This document shows, piece by piece, positions 43,251-54,350 of a stretch of 64,000 nucleotides of DNA (its first letter is position 1; every line of letters begins with the position of its first letter). This stretch comes from Bedellia somnulentella. Taxonomy: Eukaryota; Arthropoda; Insecta; Lepidoptera; Bedelliidae. The stretch lies in assembly GCA_963576735.1 (NCBI GenBank), contig OY755184.1:7254001-7318000 (forward strand), given 5' to 3'. The translations under genes and the position numbers were made by a program. The notes below the pieces were generated by a model. That model worked only from the letters and a program-made list of their open reading frames with translations. It was not told the origin of the DNA and did not search any database.

Positions 43251-43330
43251 GCGGCTCTCATGAACTTCAGCGGTGGAGGTGAATACTTGCCAAATTTTAT
43301 TGAAGGTAGTTTAAAACCTCAAAGAACTAC
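43251..43330 (+). pseudogene. Possible relic of a second UGT exon 2
   Basis: The frame ALMNFSGGGEYLPNFIEGSL aligns with VLMNSHFSIDTPTAYLPNFI-EVGGLN of UGT exon 2. At DNA level TTGCCAAATTT-ATTGAAG is shared with one change. It lies about 700 bp beyond the UGT stop, as expected for a decayed tandem paralogue. The match is short, so this is tentative. Confidence 0.4.
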
Positions 43331-46300
43331 AGAAGTAGTTTAGGTTAAATTCTTAACCTGCTATTGTTCTCAGAACTCTTGATAACGTATAGAGCTGAGT
43401 TTTTAACTATATTTGGCGCGGAAGTTGATGTGCTGTTTTGCAGTGATGGAAGTATTCAGTATTCTTTTGAGTTATCAAAGTACATAGAGGAAAATATTAA
43501 AATTAAATTAAAACATGTAACAGAAAAGGAAAAAACTATAAATAACAAGATAATGGCAACGGGTTTTCAGTCATATCGCCCTTTAATCACTTAAATTAGA
43601 AGCCCCATGACCTTTTAGTTGTCTTGAATAATATCCACGGCAGATAATAGGGAAGTCTTTCCTGGGCTGACACCGATAGATTTTGGGCTCATGCGCTACT
43701 CTCTGGAATTTCAAGAATTTGGGAATCAATGGCAATAAAATTAAGTTTTTGGGATCTAACAGCAAATATATCCAAGCGAGATTCGATGAAAATAGACGCA
43801 TAGCAATTATCAGAACTGCCTAAACAGCCCAATGCCCATTATTATTTAACTAACTCTGAGCTAATCAAACATTAGTAGTTTATTTTCATGCTATACATTG
43901 TCATAATCGCAATTTAGGCATAAAGCATCAACGTAACATCATGTTAGCAATTAAACTGATGAAACTATTTTACTACACATAGAAGAGCTATCTTTCATTC
44001 CCTGTTAGCCATTAATTTGTTAGTGAGAGTAGTGAATCGTGGTCCGCAATCTAAGCCAGCTGTATCCACCACCTAATTAGCTAAAGTACGGAGCTTGTTT
44101 CATTAAGGCCATAGCTACAACTTATCATCGTATCTGTTAGGAAAAAATATAACCCTATGATTTAGTTTAGACGAGTTGTAAATTTGTTTAGCTTGAGTCG
44201 AATTTTCGGTGTTTTTTTGGGTGGGTTGATAACGTTAAGTTGAAATGTTAAGGTAAAGTACAGTCATAAATTTTGTATGATGTTAGTGAAGATTTGTGGG
44301 AAGGAAATGATTGTGTATTAGAACAAACAATTCTAAAATAGTTTATGAAACTTAGTTTGAGCTAGTAATAGTGAATAAATTTTAATTGGACATAAGGTGT
44401 ATAGAAAGGTAATATTCTAAAATATATTACTCTTACTTCCTTGATAAAGGTTCTATGAAATCGATTACGAACGACAAGTTACAATAATATATGTCTACTT
44501 CCAGATCTTAAGTGACACAATATGTTTATAATTACCACGTCTCCCGAAAGCTACATTTTTCAAGAAACTTAATATCGAATTCAACGAGCGAGCAATCCTT
44601 ATTTAAAAAGAAAACAACGTTTACTAGTTCATCATAAAGGACCGCAAGTTAATATAAATTCAGTTGCAGCAACGCTGAATTCACTTAGGAAAACTTGAGT
44701 TATTCTTGGTACATTTTAATAAAAGACAATCTTTTTCTTGTTTCCCCTTTTATTACTTGGAAATTTTTATCTTTAATTCTTCAGACGTGCCATAGGAGAG
44801 CCTTGATTATGAGGGAGAATAAAGTGAAAAGGAAGGTGGCACAATTCTGCTAAAATATAAACTTCTTAGTTAACCATTACTTATGAGTTAAAAGTTTTAA
44901 AACTTTAGATCACAGCTCAAACGATTGCTTCCGACCGATTTTAAAAATTTCATATCTATTTTACTACGATTGCAATAAAAACAATAATGGTACTAAGAAG
45001 GGTAGCTAATTCAGGGTTTTTGAAGTATTTCAAACAAAACCAAAAGCATTCAAAGTTCACTTAGGCAAGGGTCCCATAGCATTTCGCGTACCTGCTTAAA
45101 GTTAATAAACAGGAAAATATGTATTATATATCAAAATGGTTATCAAATAAATATTAAAATGTAATACGGTGATAATTTTCACTTCGACCACGCAATTTTA
45201 TTATATGAAAAGAAAATGCCGTATTATTTTCGCCTAACAATTAATAGAATCAGACTCCTTTAAAAAACAAAATCTTATAATAGAGTGGAGGCACCGCCTT
45301 CGTAATGTGGGCCATTGTTGTCATTCTTTAAACGTAATCAAGGGTTGTGGACAGATTGTTACCCTGGATAAACGTGAAATTGCCAATTCACGGGCTCATT
45401 TCACGGCCCTTACTTACATTTTACTGTAATTGGCAAAAAAATATGAAAAAATAGGGCTTTAAAAGAATATATTAACTTGTTTAACGGCAAATGCCTTATA
45501 TTTTTTTTCGAAATGGTTTGGTATCAATCAGACCAAAAAATATGTAACTCACTATTTTTTATGTGTGTAAGCTAAACATCATAATCATCTTCATCTAAAA
45601 GATGTCTATTGCTGACCAAAGGTCTTCCTAAATATATTAACAAAAACTGACTTAACAAATTGTCAGAATATAATATAAATTTCTTATAGCTTTTGGAAAG
45701 ACGAACTACAACATCGCGAGAATTGTATCTTAATTTTGTCGAAATTATTCATAACAGATTTACAGTAATTTGTAAAGGAGAAACAGCGTAGGTGGTATGA
45801 CACAAGATATAATAATAAGGCTTATCAAAATATTAATTTGACTAATAAACCCGCATTAACCAACAGCCATGCCACAACGCCACTCTCCATTCACTTCTAA
45901 TTGCGCAACATCACCATAAACAAACTTTGGAACTTTCCCAGCACAAATTGTTTAAATAAATCCGACCAACTGCGTCCATTTATTTCAGTGACCAGTTCAC
46001 TCACACATACAAACAAAGGGGCTGCATACAACCTCTCACAGTTAATTACAAACACTTGACACCTGCTGTCGAGCCTGCAACCTGTTAGCTAATTGACACT
46101 GGGATGGTTCGACAGACCAGAGAACTAGATTTACCAACAATTTTCCTCTTAAGGGGAGCCATCTTGGATAATTATGCGGCTTCTCTGTGATTTTGTCTGA
46201 GCTGGCTTTTTGTTTTGTTTTCCTCGTTTGTTGCAAGATGTATTTGCTTTGTCCTGTTTTTTCACACTTTTAAGTTTGTATTGAAAGAAACAAAATAAGA

Positions 46301-46393
46301 GAAGGTTTTTTTTTCATAATCGATTTTTATATAGGATTACATAAAACGATAACTCTGATATCCAACCTTACTGAATTAAATACTGTAATACGT
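43331..46393. other. Long intergenic stretch without recognised elements
   Basis: About 3 kb of apparently low-copy AT-rich sequence. A 76-codon + strand frame at 43364-43594 follows the UGT relic but has no recognisable similarity. No SINE, LINE or Helitron copy is visible. Confidence 0.4.
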
Positions 46394-46579
46394 ACAGTAC
46401 ATATACTTACCGCTATAATCTCTAAAAGGGGAAGCCAGAGCTTCAGTATCAGAAATTTCCAGCCACTTTTGGAAGTTGAGTGGGGAAGAGGGTCTCCAAC
46501 TACATCGCTTAAAAATCAAATCATGAACACCCATGGGAAGAAATGGGGTAGTGCTATTCTATGCTGACACTTCACAGCT
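46394..46579 (-). repeat. SINE-A with internal deletions
   Basis: ACATATACTTACCGCTATAA, AGGGGAAGCCAGAGCTTC, CCAGCCACTTTTGGAAGTTG, GGGTCTCCAACTACATCGC, then CTATGCTGACACTTCACAGC. Confidence 0.85.
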
Positions 46580-46932
46580 AAATCAATAAAATAAATACTG
46601 CGTAATACTGACTCCAAAGAATACTGACTCCCTCATGAAACTGAGATACTCTTATAGAATGTATATTAATAGGTATTTCCTTTGACGTTACAATATGTTA
46701 TTTTGTTACTTTAATTGGTTATCTGTGTAGGGTGTTGCTATTCTAAATAGCAATAACTAATAATTACCTATACATAACTTCAAAAAATTGCTAAGTAATA
46801 TCTGGAGATGACGCGTTGGCAACGTCTTTTTGAGGTGTATAGCCGTAAGTATTTTGTTACTAATATGTGTCCGAAAAAAAAATGTTAATGCAAATTTCAC
46901 TACTTAATATGACTTGCATAATATGATTTCTT

Positions 46933-47116
46933 TTCGCTGGTATGGATGAGGTGACTAAGGGTATTAAGGTTTTTAAATGTTTTTTGGTGATACGTTTAAA
47001 GACCTGTTTTACATTATTTTTTTTCCCGTATTTTACAATATTTTCCCCATAAAACTTCCGAAAGTGGCTGAGTAATTTCTTATTCAGAGGCTTTTGCTAC
47101 CATGATTACATGTATG
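46933..47116 (+). repeat. SINE-A, strongly decayed
   Basis: GGTGACTAAGGGTATTAAGG, GTGATACGTTTAAAGACC, TTTTCCCCATAAAACTTCCG and AAAGTGGCTGAGTAATTTC in family order; hairpin lost. Confidence 0.65.
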
Positions 47117-47373
47117 TAAGAATTTTTGTAATATGATATACATACAATTACGTATGTATATAAGATATGCAGAAAATAGGTTGGAATACCCTAGCTAGGC
47201 CTAGTGTGTATCCTAAATTATAATATGAATTCTCGATAAATCACTTCAATCTTGATTCTTTCTTTTTCTGATAATAAGTAATTTATTTACGTTTGTGCAC
47301 AGATTTTGTCATGTTTGATAATGAAAGATGAGCCAGGTATTTTGCAAATACAATTTATATTTTTCAAATCTAA

Positions 47374-47607
47374 ATAAAGTTCGATGAAAAAGACAACTAT
47401 TGGACCAATAGTGCACGACCTGCAGATAATTTGAATAAGCAAGTAATAGATTTGGAAAAACCGGATGAAGAGCCAGCCATAAATCTACCTACAGAATGGG
47501 AATCCGCATTAATATATTCGAAAACGGCGCAGCCACGGAGGCGTATAAAAACTAACCATCGGAACAGAGTGACGAGAGCGACCCACCATTCTCTTGTTTC
47601 CATTTAA
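47374..47607 (+). CDS. Candidate exon of an unknown gene (no ATG)
   Basis: A + strand frame open for 77 codons, from just after a TAA (47371-47373) to a TAA at 47605-47607, with an AG at 47378-47379 that could be the acceptor. The peptide (FDEKDNYWTNSARPADNLNK, then INLPTEWESALIYSKTAQPR, ending THHSLVSI) has balanced composition unlike translated AT-rich DNA. It could be a terminal exon of a gene lying upstream. I do not recognise it, the acceptor pyrimidine tract is weak, and the opposite strand is also open here, so chance remains possible. Confidence 0.3.
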   Translation: MKFDEKDNYWTNSARPADNLNKQVIDLEKPDEEPAINLPTEWESALIYSKTAQPRRRIKTNHRNRVTRATHHSLVSI

Positions 47608-48111
47608 TTAAACTAGAAATTCAGAGTCACGACTGAAAAGCGCCAGTGGACTTGCTAAGCTCACTTGAAAAATGTTAGTTTAGCTTTGCAAATGAGATTA
47701 AGTCTCTCGCGGCGGTATTCTTTTTTAATATCGTATTTAAGTTAGCGTGAATGAGTCTACCGCTGACTGCATTGCAGTATAGCTCTGGTTCGAGAGACGG
47801 CCGCTTACAAAACGTATTTATTCGAACTTTGTTTTATGACTCCGGGACTCCCAAGTTGTATTGCAAATCCATTTAACTTAAGTCAACTGTATAATGTTTA
47901 TGTTATCTCAGTTTTAGGATCTGTTCGGAATTTAATCGGCTTTTGATGTTATTTACGTTCGTTGAAGGACTTGTTCCCCATTTTATGTCCACTCAAGATA
48001 TTTAAACTGACATTAAACAATTGTCAACTGAATTTGTAAAAAAATATTAACTATAATGCGCTTTTTAAAAATATAGCCCAACGTAAACATTAATTTTGTG
48101 TTGTAGATTTT
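47608..48111. other. Low-copy sequence downstream of the candidate exon
   Basis: Less AT-rich than average with no repeat match; it could be 3'UTR of the candidate exon, but no clear poly(A) signal pattern supports that. Confidence 0.3.
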
Positions 48112-48368
48112 GCTGTGTAGTGTCGCCTTAGAATAGCACTACCCCATTTCTTTTCTTCCGGTGGGTGTACGTAAGAGGCGACTAACGGTATTGGGGCTTT
48201 TAAGGGATTTTGGGGTGATGCGGTTGGAGACCCATCACCAACAACCTTTATTTTACCATCTTTTCCCCACTTAAATTTCCAAAAGTGGCTGACGAATTTC
48301 TAATTCCTTAGCTCTGGCTACCCCATTTAGGGATTTATAGCCGTGAGTATATGTATGTATGTATTTAT
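48112..48368 (+). repeat. SINE-A, full-length with 9-bp TSD
   Basis: GCTGTGTAGTGTCGCC to GTGAGTATATGTATG. TGTAGATTT at 48102-48110 and 48369-48377. Confidence 0.94.
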
Positions 48369-48719
48369 GTAGATTTCTTATCCATAAAATGTAATGGAAA
48401 TGTTTAGCAACTTTACCGTACCCTATATGCATTTCTCTTCCGTTCTGATATACTTCACTCAAGCTCATTACTGATATCATCTTCTTATATTGTTTTTTTA
48501 GTTAATTAATGACTAAAACAGTATCATGTTGCAGAAAAAGTTGAGAGAATTTACATACAAAATATATTCAGAGACGACAATAAGCTTTTGAGTAGAAACT
48601 GTTATGCTATAATGAACCAAAACATAAATCATTACCGTTCAAATACAATGATATCTTAAATATAGTATACAAACCGGCAAACATCAATTAATCTTTCAAC
48701 AGCACAAAAATAACATATA

Positions 48720-48905
48720 TAAATACATATATATTCACAACTGTAAATATCAAAAAAGGGGTAATTAGAACTTTTGGAAGATAAGTGCGGAAAAGATTGT
48801 AAATTGTTTTTGGTAATGAGTCCCCGAACGCATTGCCCAAAGATCACTTTATAAAGCCCCTTGAAAAAATGGGGTAATGCAATTCTAAGCTGACACCTCA
48901 TATCA
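48720..48905 (-). repeat. SINE-A, strongly decayed (duplicated in unit 2)
   Basis: CATATATATTCACAACTGTA, AAAAGGGGTAATTAGAACTT, GTAATGAGTCCCCGAACGC, then GGGGTAATGCAATTCTAAGC. The copy in the second unit is at 50716-50899. Confidence 0.75.
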
Positions 48906-49538
48906 TAAAAAATCACTATTATCATAGCACACAGATCAAGTTAGCGCCTATAAATGTACAACAATAACTTTCGGCAAGGTATACTAACTTGGCAAAATAA
49001 GTAAGACTAAGAAAGAAACATTTATTACAAAAGTGATTTAAATTACTCAAAATCCGGATCTTGAAATTTCTTTCCCATTGGACCACGAAGGTCATCGAAT
49101 ACTCAATATATTGTGAGGATTCCAACTTCAATCTGAAAAATGGCAGAGCAAAACGACATTAAGCGTATGCGGAAACGTTGCCATTTTAATTCACCGCCAC
49201 TTAAGCATTGAAATCAGAACAAAACCGGTTATGTCAAGCGTGGGTTAAGATTAACGGGTAAAAGCACAATTTTATTAGATTTTTTCCCTTTTCCGGCGCA
49301 AGCTCATTTCCTCTCCTATAATTTATTGCGTGCCACCGCGGGGCCGTGAAATTAGTTAAATAAAAGAGCAGTCATAACGCTCCGTGTTCGTTTCGACATC
49401 AATTGATAACCATCATTCAATTATAATGTATAAAAGTCTAAAAGCTAACCGAGTTATAAGGAAAAAGTATATGAATTGCTTGTTAAGGCTGGAAGATTGA
49501 TCGTCAGAGTTTTTAAATTTATTATAGGTTTACTGTAG

Positions 49539-49791
49539 CTGTGTTAGCTCAGAATAGCAATTACCCATTTCCTCTTGCGAGTGTCGTAAGAGGTGAGTTA
49601 GGTTTTTAAGTAATTTATGACCGATGTGAGACCGGAGACTGGAGACCCATTAGGAACTATTTGTTTGCACCACGTTTGCCCATATTTACGGCATTAGGCC
49701 TGCATCCCATTAAATTACTACATTGTCCAAAAAAAACGTGGGTACTTTGAACTTCAGGGAACAATAATGTCACATGGTGTTCAGAAATACG
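49539..49791 (+). repeat. SINE-A 5' half joined to SINE-B 3' part (duplicated)
   Basis: Decayed SINE-A head (GTGTTAGCTCAGAATAGCA, GTGTCGTAAGAGGTGAGTTA, GGAGACCCATTAGG) runs into SINE-B sequence (ATTAGGCCTGCATCCC, AAACGTGGGTACTTTGAAC, ACATGGTGTTCAGAAATAC). Second unit copy at 51536-51788. Confidence 0.7.
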
Positions 49792-49984
49792 TGTAGATGT
49801 TAAGTTTTTAGCTAGAACAACAAAATGACAACTATTTCATATTATCGTACATACTAAATAATAAAAAGGGTAGCTCTCTAGCTACATATTAAATAATAAA
49901 CACAGTCACTTCTGTATGTTAAATGGTAAAAAGACTTAAGACTCAAACATTTCGCCATATATCCACGAAGGGATAGAGGATATA

Positions 49985-50327
49985 CCTGTACTAATATTAT
50001 AAAGCTGAAAAGTTTGTTTGTTTTTTCGAACGCTAGGATCTCAGGAACAGAGGAATCAAATTAAAAAAATCGTGTTAAATAGTCCATTGATTGAGGAAGG
50101 TTTTAAGTTATATATCATCACGCTGCGCCCAATAGGAGCAAAGAATCAGCGAAAAATGTTGCAAAAACGGGGATAATTATTCATATTTTAAGGCTTCCGT
50201 TTTGTGCGCTGCGTAAACGGTTTAAGTTACCCAGAAAAGATGTGTTAAACAATTATTCCTCTTTAAATGATCTTAAAAAATATATGTCTATCTTTTCAAA
50301 TTGACTCACTACAAAGGGGCATGCCAA
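49985..50327 (+). mobile_element. Helitron 5' part (unit 1), cut by mariner and duplication edge
   Basis: CTGTACTAATATTATAAAGC, TCTCAGGAACAGAGGAATC, CACGCTGCGCCCAATAGGAG match the 5' half of the Helitron at 25054-25841. The 3' half is absent from this unit because the duplication ends inside the mariner. Confidence 0.85.
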
Positions 50328-50358
50328 AAGAAGTTAGATACTCTTTTCTTATTTAATT

Positions 50359-50407
50359 GACTCTGGCAAGCTATACACCATAAGATGGTGTATAGCTTGC
50401 CAGAGTC
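50359..50407. repeat. 23-bp foldback at the duplication junction
   Basis: GACTCTGGCAAGCTATACAC CAT (50359-50381), a 3-base AAG loop, then its exact inverse at 50385-50407, after which unit 2 begins at 50408. Both arms are mariner sequence. Confidence 0.95.
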
Positions 50408-52395
50408 TTACCGTACCCTATATGCATTTCTCTTCCGTTCTGATATACTTCACTCAAGCTCATTACTGATATCATCTTCTTATATTGTTTTTTTTAGTTA
50501 ATTAATGACTAAAACAGTATCATGTTGCAGAAAAAGTTGAGAGAATTTACATACAAAATATATTCAGAGACGACAATAAGCTTTTGAGTAGAAACTGTTA
50601 TGCTATAATGAACCAAAACATAAATCATTACCGTTCAAATACAATGATATCTTAAATATAGTATACAAACCGGCAAACATCAATTAATCTTTCAACAGCA
50701 CAAAAATAACATATATAAATACATATATATTCACAACTGTAAATATCAAAAAAGGGGTAATTAGAACTTTTGGAAGATAAGTGCGGAAAAGATTGTAAAT
50801 TGTTTTTGGTAATGAGTCCCCGAACGCATTGCCCAAAGATCACTTTATAAAGCCCCTTGAAAAAATGGGGTAATGCAATTCTAAGCTGACACCTCATATC
50901 ATAAAAAAAAACACTATTATGCATGCACACAGATCAAGTTAGCGCCTATAAATGTATAACAATAACTTTCGGCAAGGTATACTAACTTGGCAAAATAAGT
51001 AAGACTAAGAAAGAAACATTTATTACAAAAGTGATTTAAATTACTCAAAATCCGGATCTTGAAATTTCTTTCCCACTGGACCGCGAAGGTCATCGAATAC
51101 TCAATATATTGTGAGGATTCCAACTTCAATCTGAAAAATGGCAGAGCAAAACGACATTAAGCGTATGCGGAAACGTTGCCATTTTAATTCACCGCAACTT
51201 AAGCATTGAAATCAGAACAAAACCGGTTATGTCAAGCGTGGGTTAAGATTAACGGGTAAAAGCACAATTTTATTAGATTTTTTCACTTTTCCGGCGCAAG
51301 CTCATTTCCTCTCCTATAATTTATTGCGTGCCACCGCGGGGCCGTGAAATTAGTTAAATAAAAGAGCAGTCATAACGCTCCGTGTTCGTTCCGACATCAA
51401 TTGATAACCATCATTCAATTATAATGTATAAAAGTCTAAAAGCTAACCGAGTTATAAGGAGAAAGTATATGAATTGCTTGTTAAGGCTGGAAGATTGATC
51501 GTCAGAGTTTTTAAATTTATTATAGGTTTACTGTAGCTGTGTTAGCTCAGAATAGCAATTACCCATTTCCTCTTGCGAGTGTCGTAAGAGGTGAGTTAGG
51601 TTTTTAAGTAATTTATGACCGATGTGAGATCGGAGACTGGAGACCCATTAGCAACTATTTGTTTGCACCACGTTTGCCCATATTTACGGCATTAGGCCTG
51701 CATCCCATTAAATTACTACATTGTCCAAAAAAAACGTGGGTACTTTGAACTTCAGGGAACAATAATGTCACATGGTGTTCAGAAATACGTGTAGATGTTA
51801 AGTTTTTAGCTAGAACAACAAAATGACAACTATTTCATATTATCGTACATACTAAATAATAAAAAGGGTAGCTCTCTAGCTACATATTAAATAATAAACA
51901 CAGTCACTTCTGTATGTTAAATGGTAAAAAGACTTAAGACTCAAACATTTCGCCATATATCCACGAAGGGATAGAGGATATACCTGTACTAATATTATAA
52001 AGCTGAAAAGTTTGTTTGTTTGTTTTTTCGAACGCTAGGATCTCAGGAACGGAGGAATCAAATTAAAAAAATCGTGTTAAATAGTCCATTGATTGAGGAA
52101 GGTTTTAAGTTATATATCATCACGCTGCGACCAATAGGAGCAAAGAATCAGCGAAAAATGTTGCAAAAACGGGGATAATTATTCATATTTTAAGGCTTCC
52201 GTTTTGTGCGCTGCGTAAACGGTTTAAGTTATCCAGAAAAGATGTGTTAAACAATTATTCCTCTTTAAATGATCTTAAAAAATATATGCAACAGTATATG
52301 TCTATCTTTTCAAATTGACTCACTACGAAGGGGCATGCCAAAAGAAGTTAGATACTCTTTTCTTATTTAATTGACTCTGGCAAGCTATACACCAT
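50408..52395. repeat. Tandem duplication, unit 2 (1988 bp)
   Basis: Second unit, same orientation. Here the mariner and the interrupted Helitron continue past the unit's end, so unit 2 keeps the original right-hand context, and unit 1 is the side that ends in the foldback. Confidence 0.95.
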
Positions 52396-52812
52396 CTTAT
52401 AGTCTGGTTTTTTATTAACATATTTGAATATAGATCACACTTTTTTTAGTAATGTTTTATTTGAATGAGCATTATTTTTCCGAGAATCTGGAGGGAATTC
52501 ACTTGCAACAATGGAGCTCAGTCGACGTGATTTTTGCGCTATGATATTATGACTTTAAAAAAGGTTTAAAACCTCAAGAATGTTTTTAACTTTTGGTAAG
52601 GAGATGAAAGCAAAGGAGATGCGCTGGTTGCCAATAATTTCGAGATATCTGAGGTATCTAAAGAAGAGTGGTCACAGGTATTTTCCAATTGGTTCAGACG
52701 TATGGAAAAGTGTATACGTGCCCAGAGTGAATACTTTGAAAAGATCGATACTTGTAATAAAGAATAAGTTTTGTATTTTTTGAGTATCTAGTTTCTTTTG
52801 GCATACCCCTCG
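52326..52812 (+). mobile_element. Internally deleted mariner, 487 bp
   Basis: TA-flanked, with terminal inverted repeats CGAAGGGGCATGCCAAAAGA and, at the other end, CTTTTGGCATACCCCTCG. It keeps the transposase 5' region and the C-terminal coding (WSQVFSNWFRRMEKCI-like). It is the same family as the 1297-bp element at 59577-60873, in the opposite orientation, with about 800 bp deleted. Confidence 0.9.
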
Positions 52813-53121
52813 TATTTACATTTTTAAAGTAATCAAATTTGGTCAAAATTAATACATTATGGCCAATTATTTGCCATAAAGTTTTATAAACATAATCTTA
52901 ATCCTTATCAAAATAAATGTGTTGTTGATTAAGAGTATTTTATTTTAAACGAAATTGTACTTGACATCACTTTATTTAAAAATAACATCTTAGAACAGAA
53001 TACAATTTTAAAATGACCTAGCATCAAAATTGACACGTGTGCATGAAGCGCAAGACAAGACGGACTGACTGACTCACAATCAATGCTCAGCCGAAACTAC
53101 TATACTTATAAACTTACATAA

Positions 53122-53353
53122 ATACATACATATACTCTCCCTAGAAGTGGTAGCCAGAGCTAAGGAATTAGAAATTCCTCAGCCACTTTTGGAAAGTTGA
53201 ATGGGGAAAAGTTGGTAAAATAAAGGTTGTTGGTGATGGGTCTCCAACCGTATCGCCCAAAAATCCCTTAATAGCCCCAATACCGTTAGGCGCCTCTTGC
53301 GTACACCCACCGGAAGAAATGGGGTACTGCTATTCTTAGCCGACACTACACAA
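53122..53353 (-). repeat. SINE-A, full-length
   Basis: CATACATATACTCTCCCTAG, CCTCAGCCACTTTTGG, GGTCTCCAACCGTATCGCC to AGCCGACACTACACAAC. ACATAAATAC flanks both sides (about 53117 and 53353), a likely TSD. Confidence 0.92.
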
Positions 53354-53899
53354 CATAAATACAAACTTTAAATTTATAATGTGAAAAAATTGTGAGGACA
53401 CTATGAAAAACGCCTTTTTTCTCATCGCATAAAAGAGACCCTCAACGGGTCAGTTAAATATTTCAGTTTAACGACATGAAAGTCTACACTTTTGACAGTA
53501 TGAAGTCTGTCGGGTCAGCTAGTCTATACATATAATAAATCTGTAGAAAAGTCATTTTTGTACATTGAAGAAATTGAAAAAAAAATAGCCAGCGTGTGAA
53601 CAGATAAGTAACAGAACCCATTTCCATCATTTTTTCAACTTTTGTATGCTTGTCTGTTTATATGTTTGTTTGTGCGCACATCACGTAAAATCTACGAATT
53701 CAATGCTGAAAATATTTATATACAAAAATTATACGTAACTTGAGGTATAACTTAGTTTTTGTTTCATCGAAATCGGTTCACTCTATCAAAAGATATGATT
53801 AATTTTGTGAGTTCAAGAAGAAAAATATTACGTTACGCAATGCAGTATAGTACTTGCAACGATATCTTAAGTCTAAATATAGAACTAATGTTGATAGCC

Positions 53900-54050
53900 A
53901 ATTGACACGGTAGCTCAGTTGGCAGAGCGTCGGGGCGTTCACCCGAGGTCGCGGGTTCGATCCCCGCCTGTGTCGAGATTTTTCTTTCCTTTATTTATTC
54001 TTTATTTATTAGTAATAATCCCCACAAGAGGTTTTCATGAACAAAAAGAT
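53900..54050 (+). repeat. SINE-C copy, tRNA-derived
   Basis: Head GACACGGTAGCTCAGTTGGC (box A) and GCGGGTTCGATCCCCGCC (box B), then TTCTTTCCTTTATTTATTCT and CCCCACAAGAGGTTTTCATG. The head folds as a near-tRNA but with an irregular anticodon loop and a 4-base variable loop. Confidence 0.85.
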
Positions 54051-54194
54051 TTAAAATAATGTTGATAGTTGGAATCCAAAGTCCGATAGATGGCGTTGTG
54101 CAAATGACCCAAAATGCATATGATGAAATGAGGATTCCGAATATATACATATCATAACACTTTTATGTTAATATTAATACACAAGATGCATTTA

Positions 54195-54350
54195 CAATGC
54201 CGAGGGCAGAGATGGCGGCGCGGCGGTGGCGGCTGCGTTCCGTCGATGTGTCAGTCGGTCGGTCCGCATAGCACGACAGTGGTGGCGACGGCGGTGGTGG
54301 GGGTGGGCTCATGTTGAGGTGCGCGACCCGAACGGGCAGACACGTGAGAG
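54195..54350 (-). other. GC-rich block inside a Helitron, possible captured host fragment
   Basis: GATGGCGGCGCGGCGGTGGC, GTCGATGTGTCAGTCGGTCG and GACGGCGGTGGTGGGGGTGG contrast with the AT-rich Helitron. The minus strand gives a Pro-rich frame (PPPPPPSPPLSCYADRPTD). Helitrons often carry pieces of host genes; the source is not identifiable here. Confidence 0.4.

Larger units (their letters stand above)
48413..50381. repeat. Tandem duplication, unit 1 (1969 bp)
   Basis: Nearly identical to 50408-52395. It starts TTACCGTACCCTATATGC and ends inside mariner sequence at GCAAGCTATACACCAT. Visible differences are few: a 4-bp TTTG unit in a T/G run near 50020, GGACCACG against GGACCGCG, and a 12-bp GCAACAGTATAT-type gap near 50281. 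Confidence 0.95.
51983..53522 (+). mobile_element. Helitron interrupted by a mariner MITE and a SINE-A
   Basis: 5' end CTGTACTAATATTATAAAG and 3' end with hairpin GACAGTATGAAGTCTGTC, then GGGTCAGCTAG. The interior is split by 52326-52812 (mariner) and 53122-53353 (SINE-A). Without them it matches the 788-bp Helitron at 25054. Confidence 0.88.

Noticed and set aside
48656..51129. Paired ORFs repeated at 48656/50652 and 48922/50917
   Set aside because: They recur only because the DNA is tandemly duplicated; the first pair is decayed SINE-A translated antisense.
53909..53980. Possible functional tRNA gene
   Set aside because: Acceptor, D and T arms pair, but the anticodon loop (GCGTTCA) lacks T33, the variable loop has only 4 bases, and at least two sister copies with the same tail exist nearby. 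It is a SINE head.
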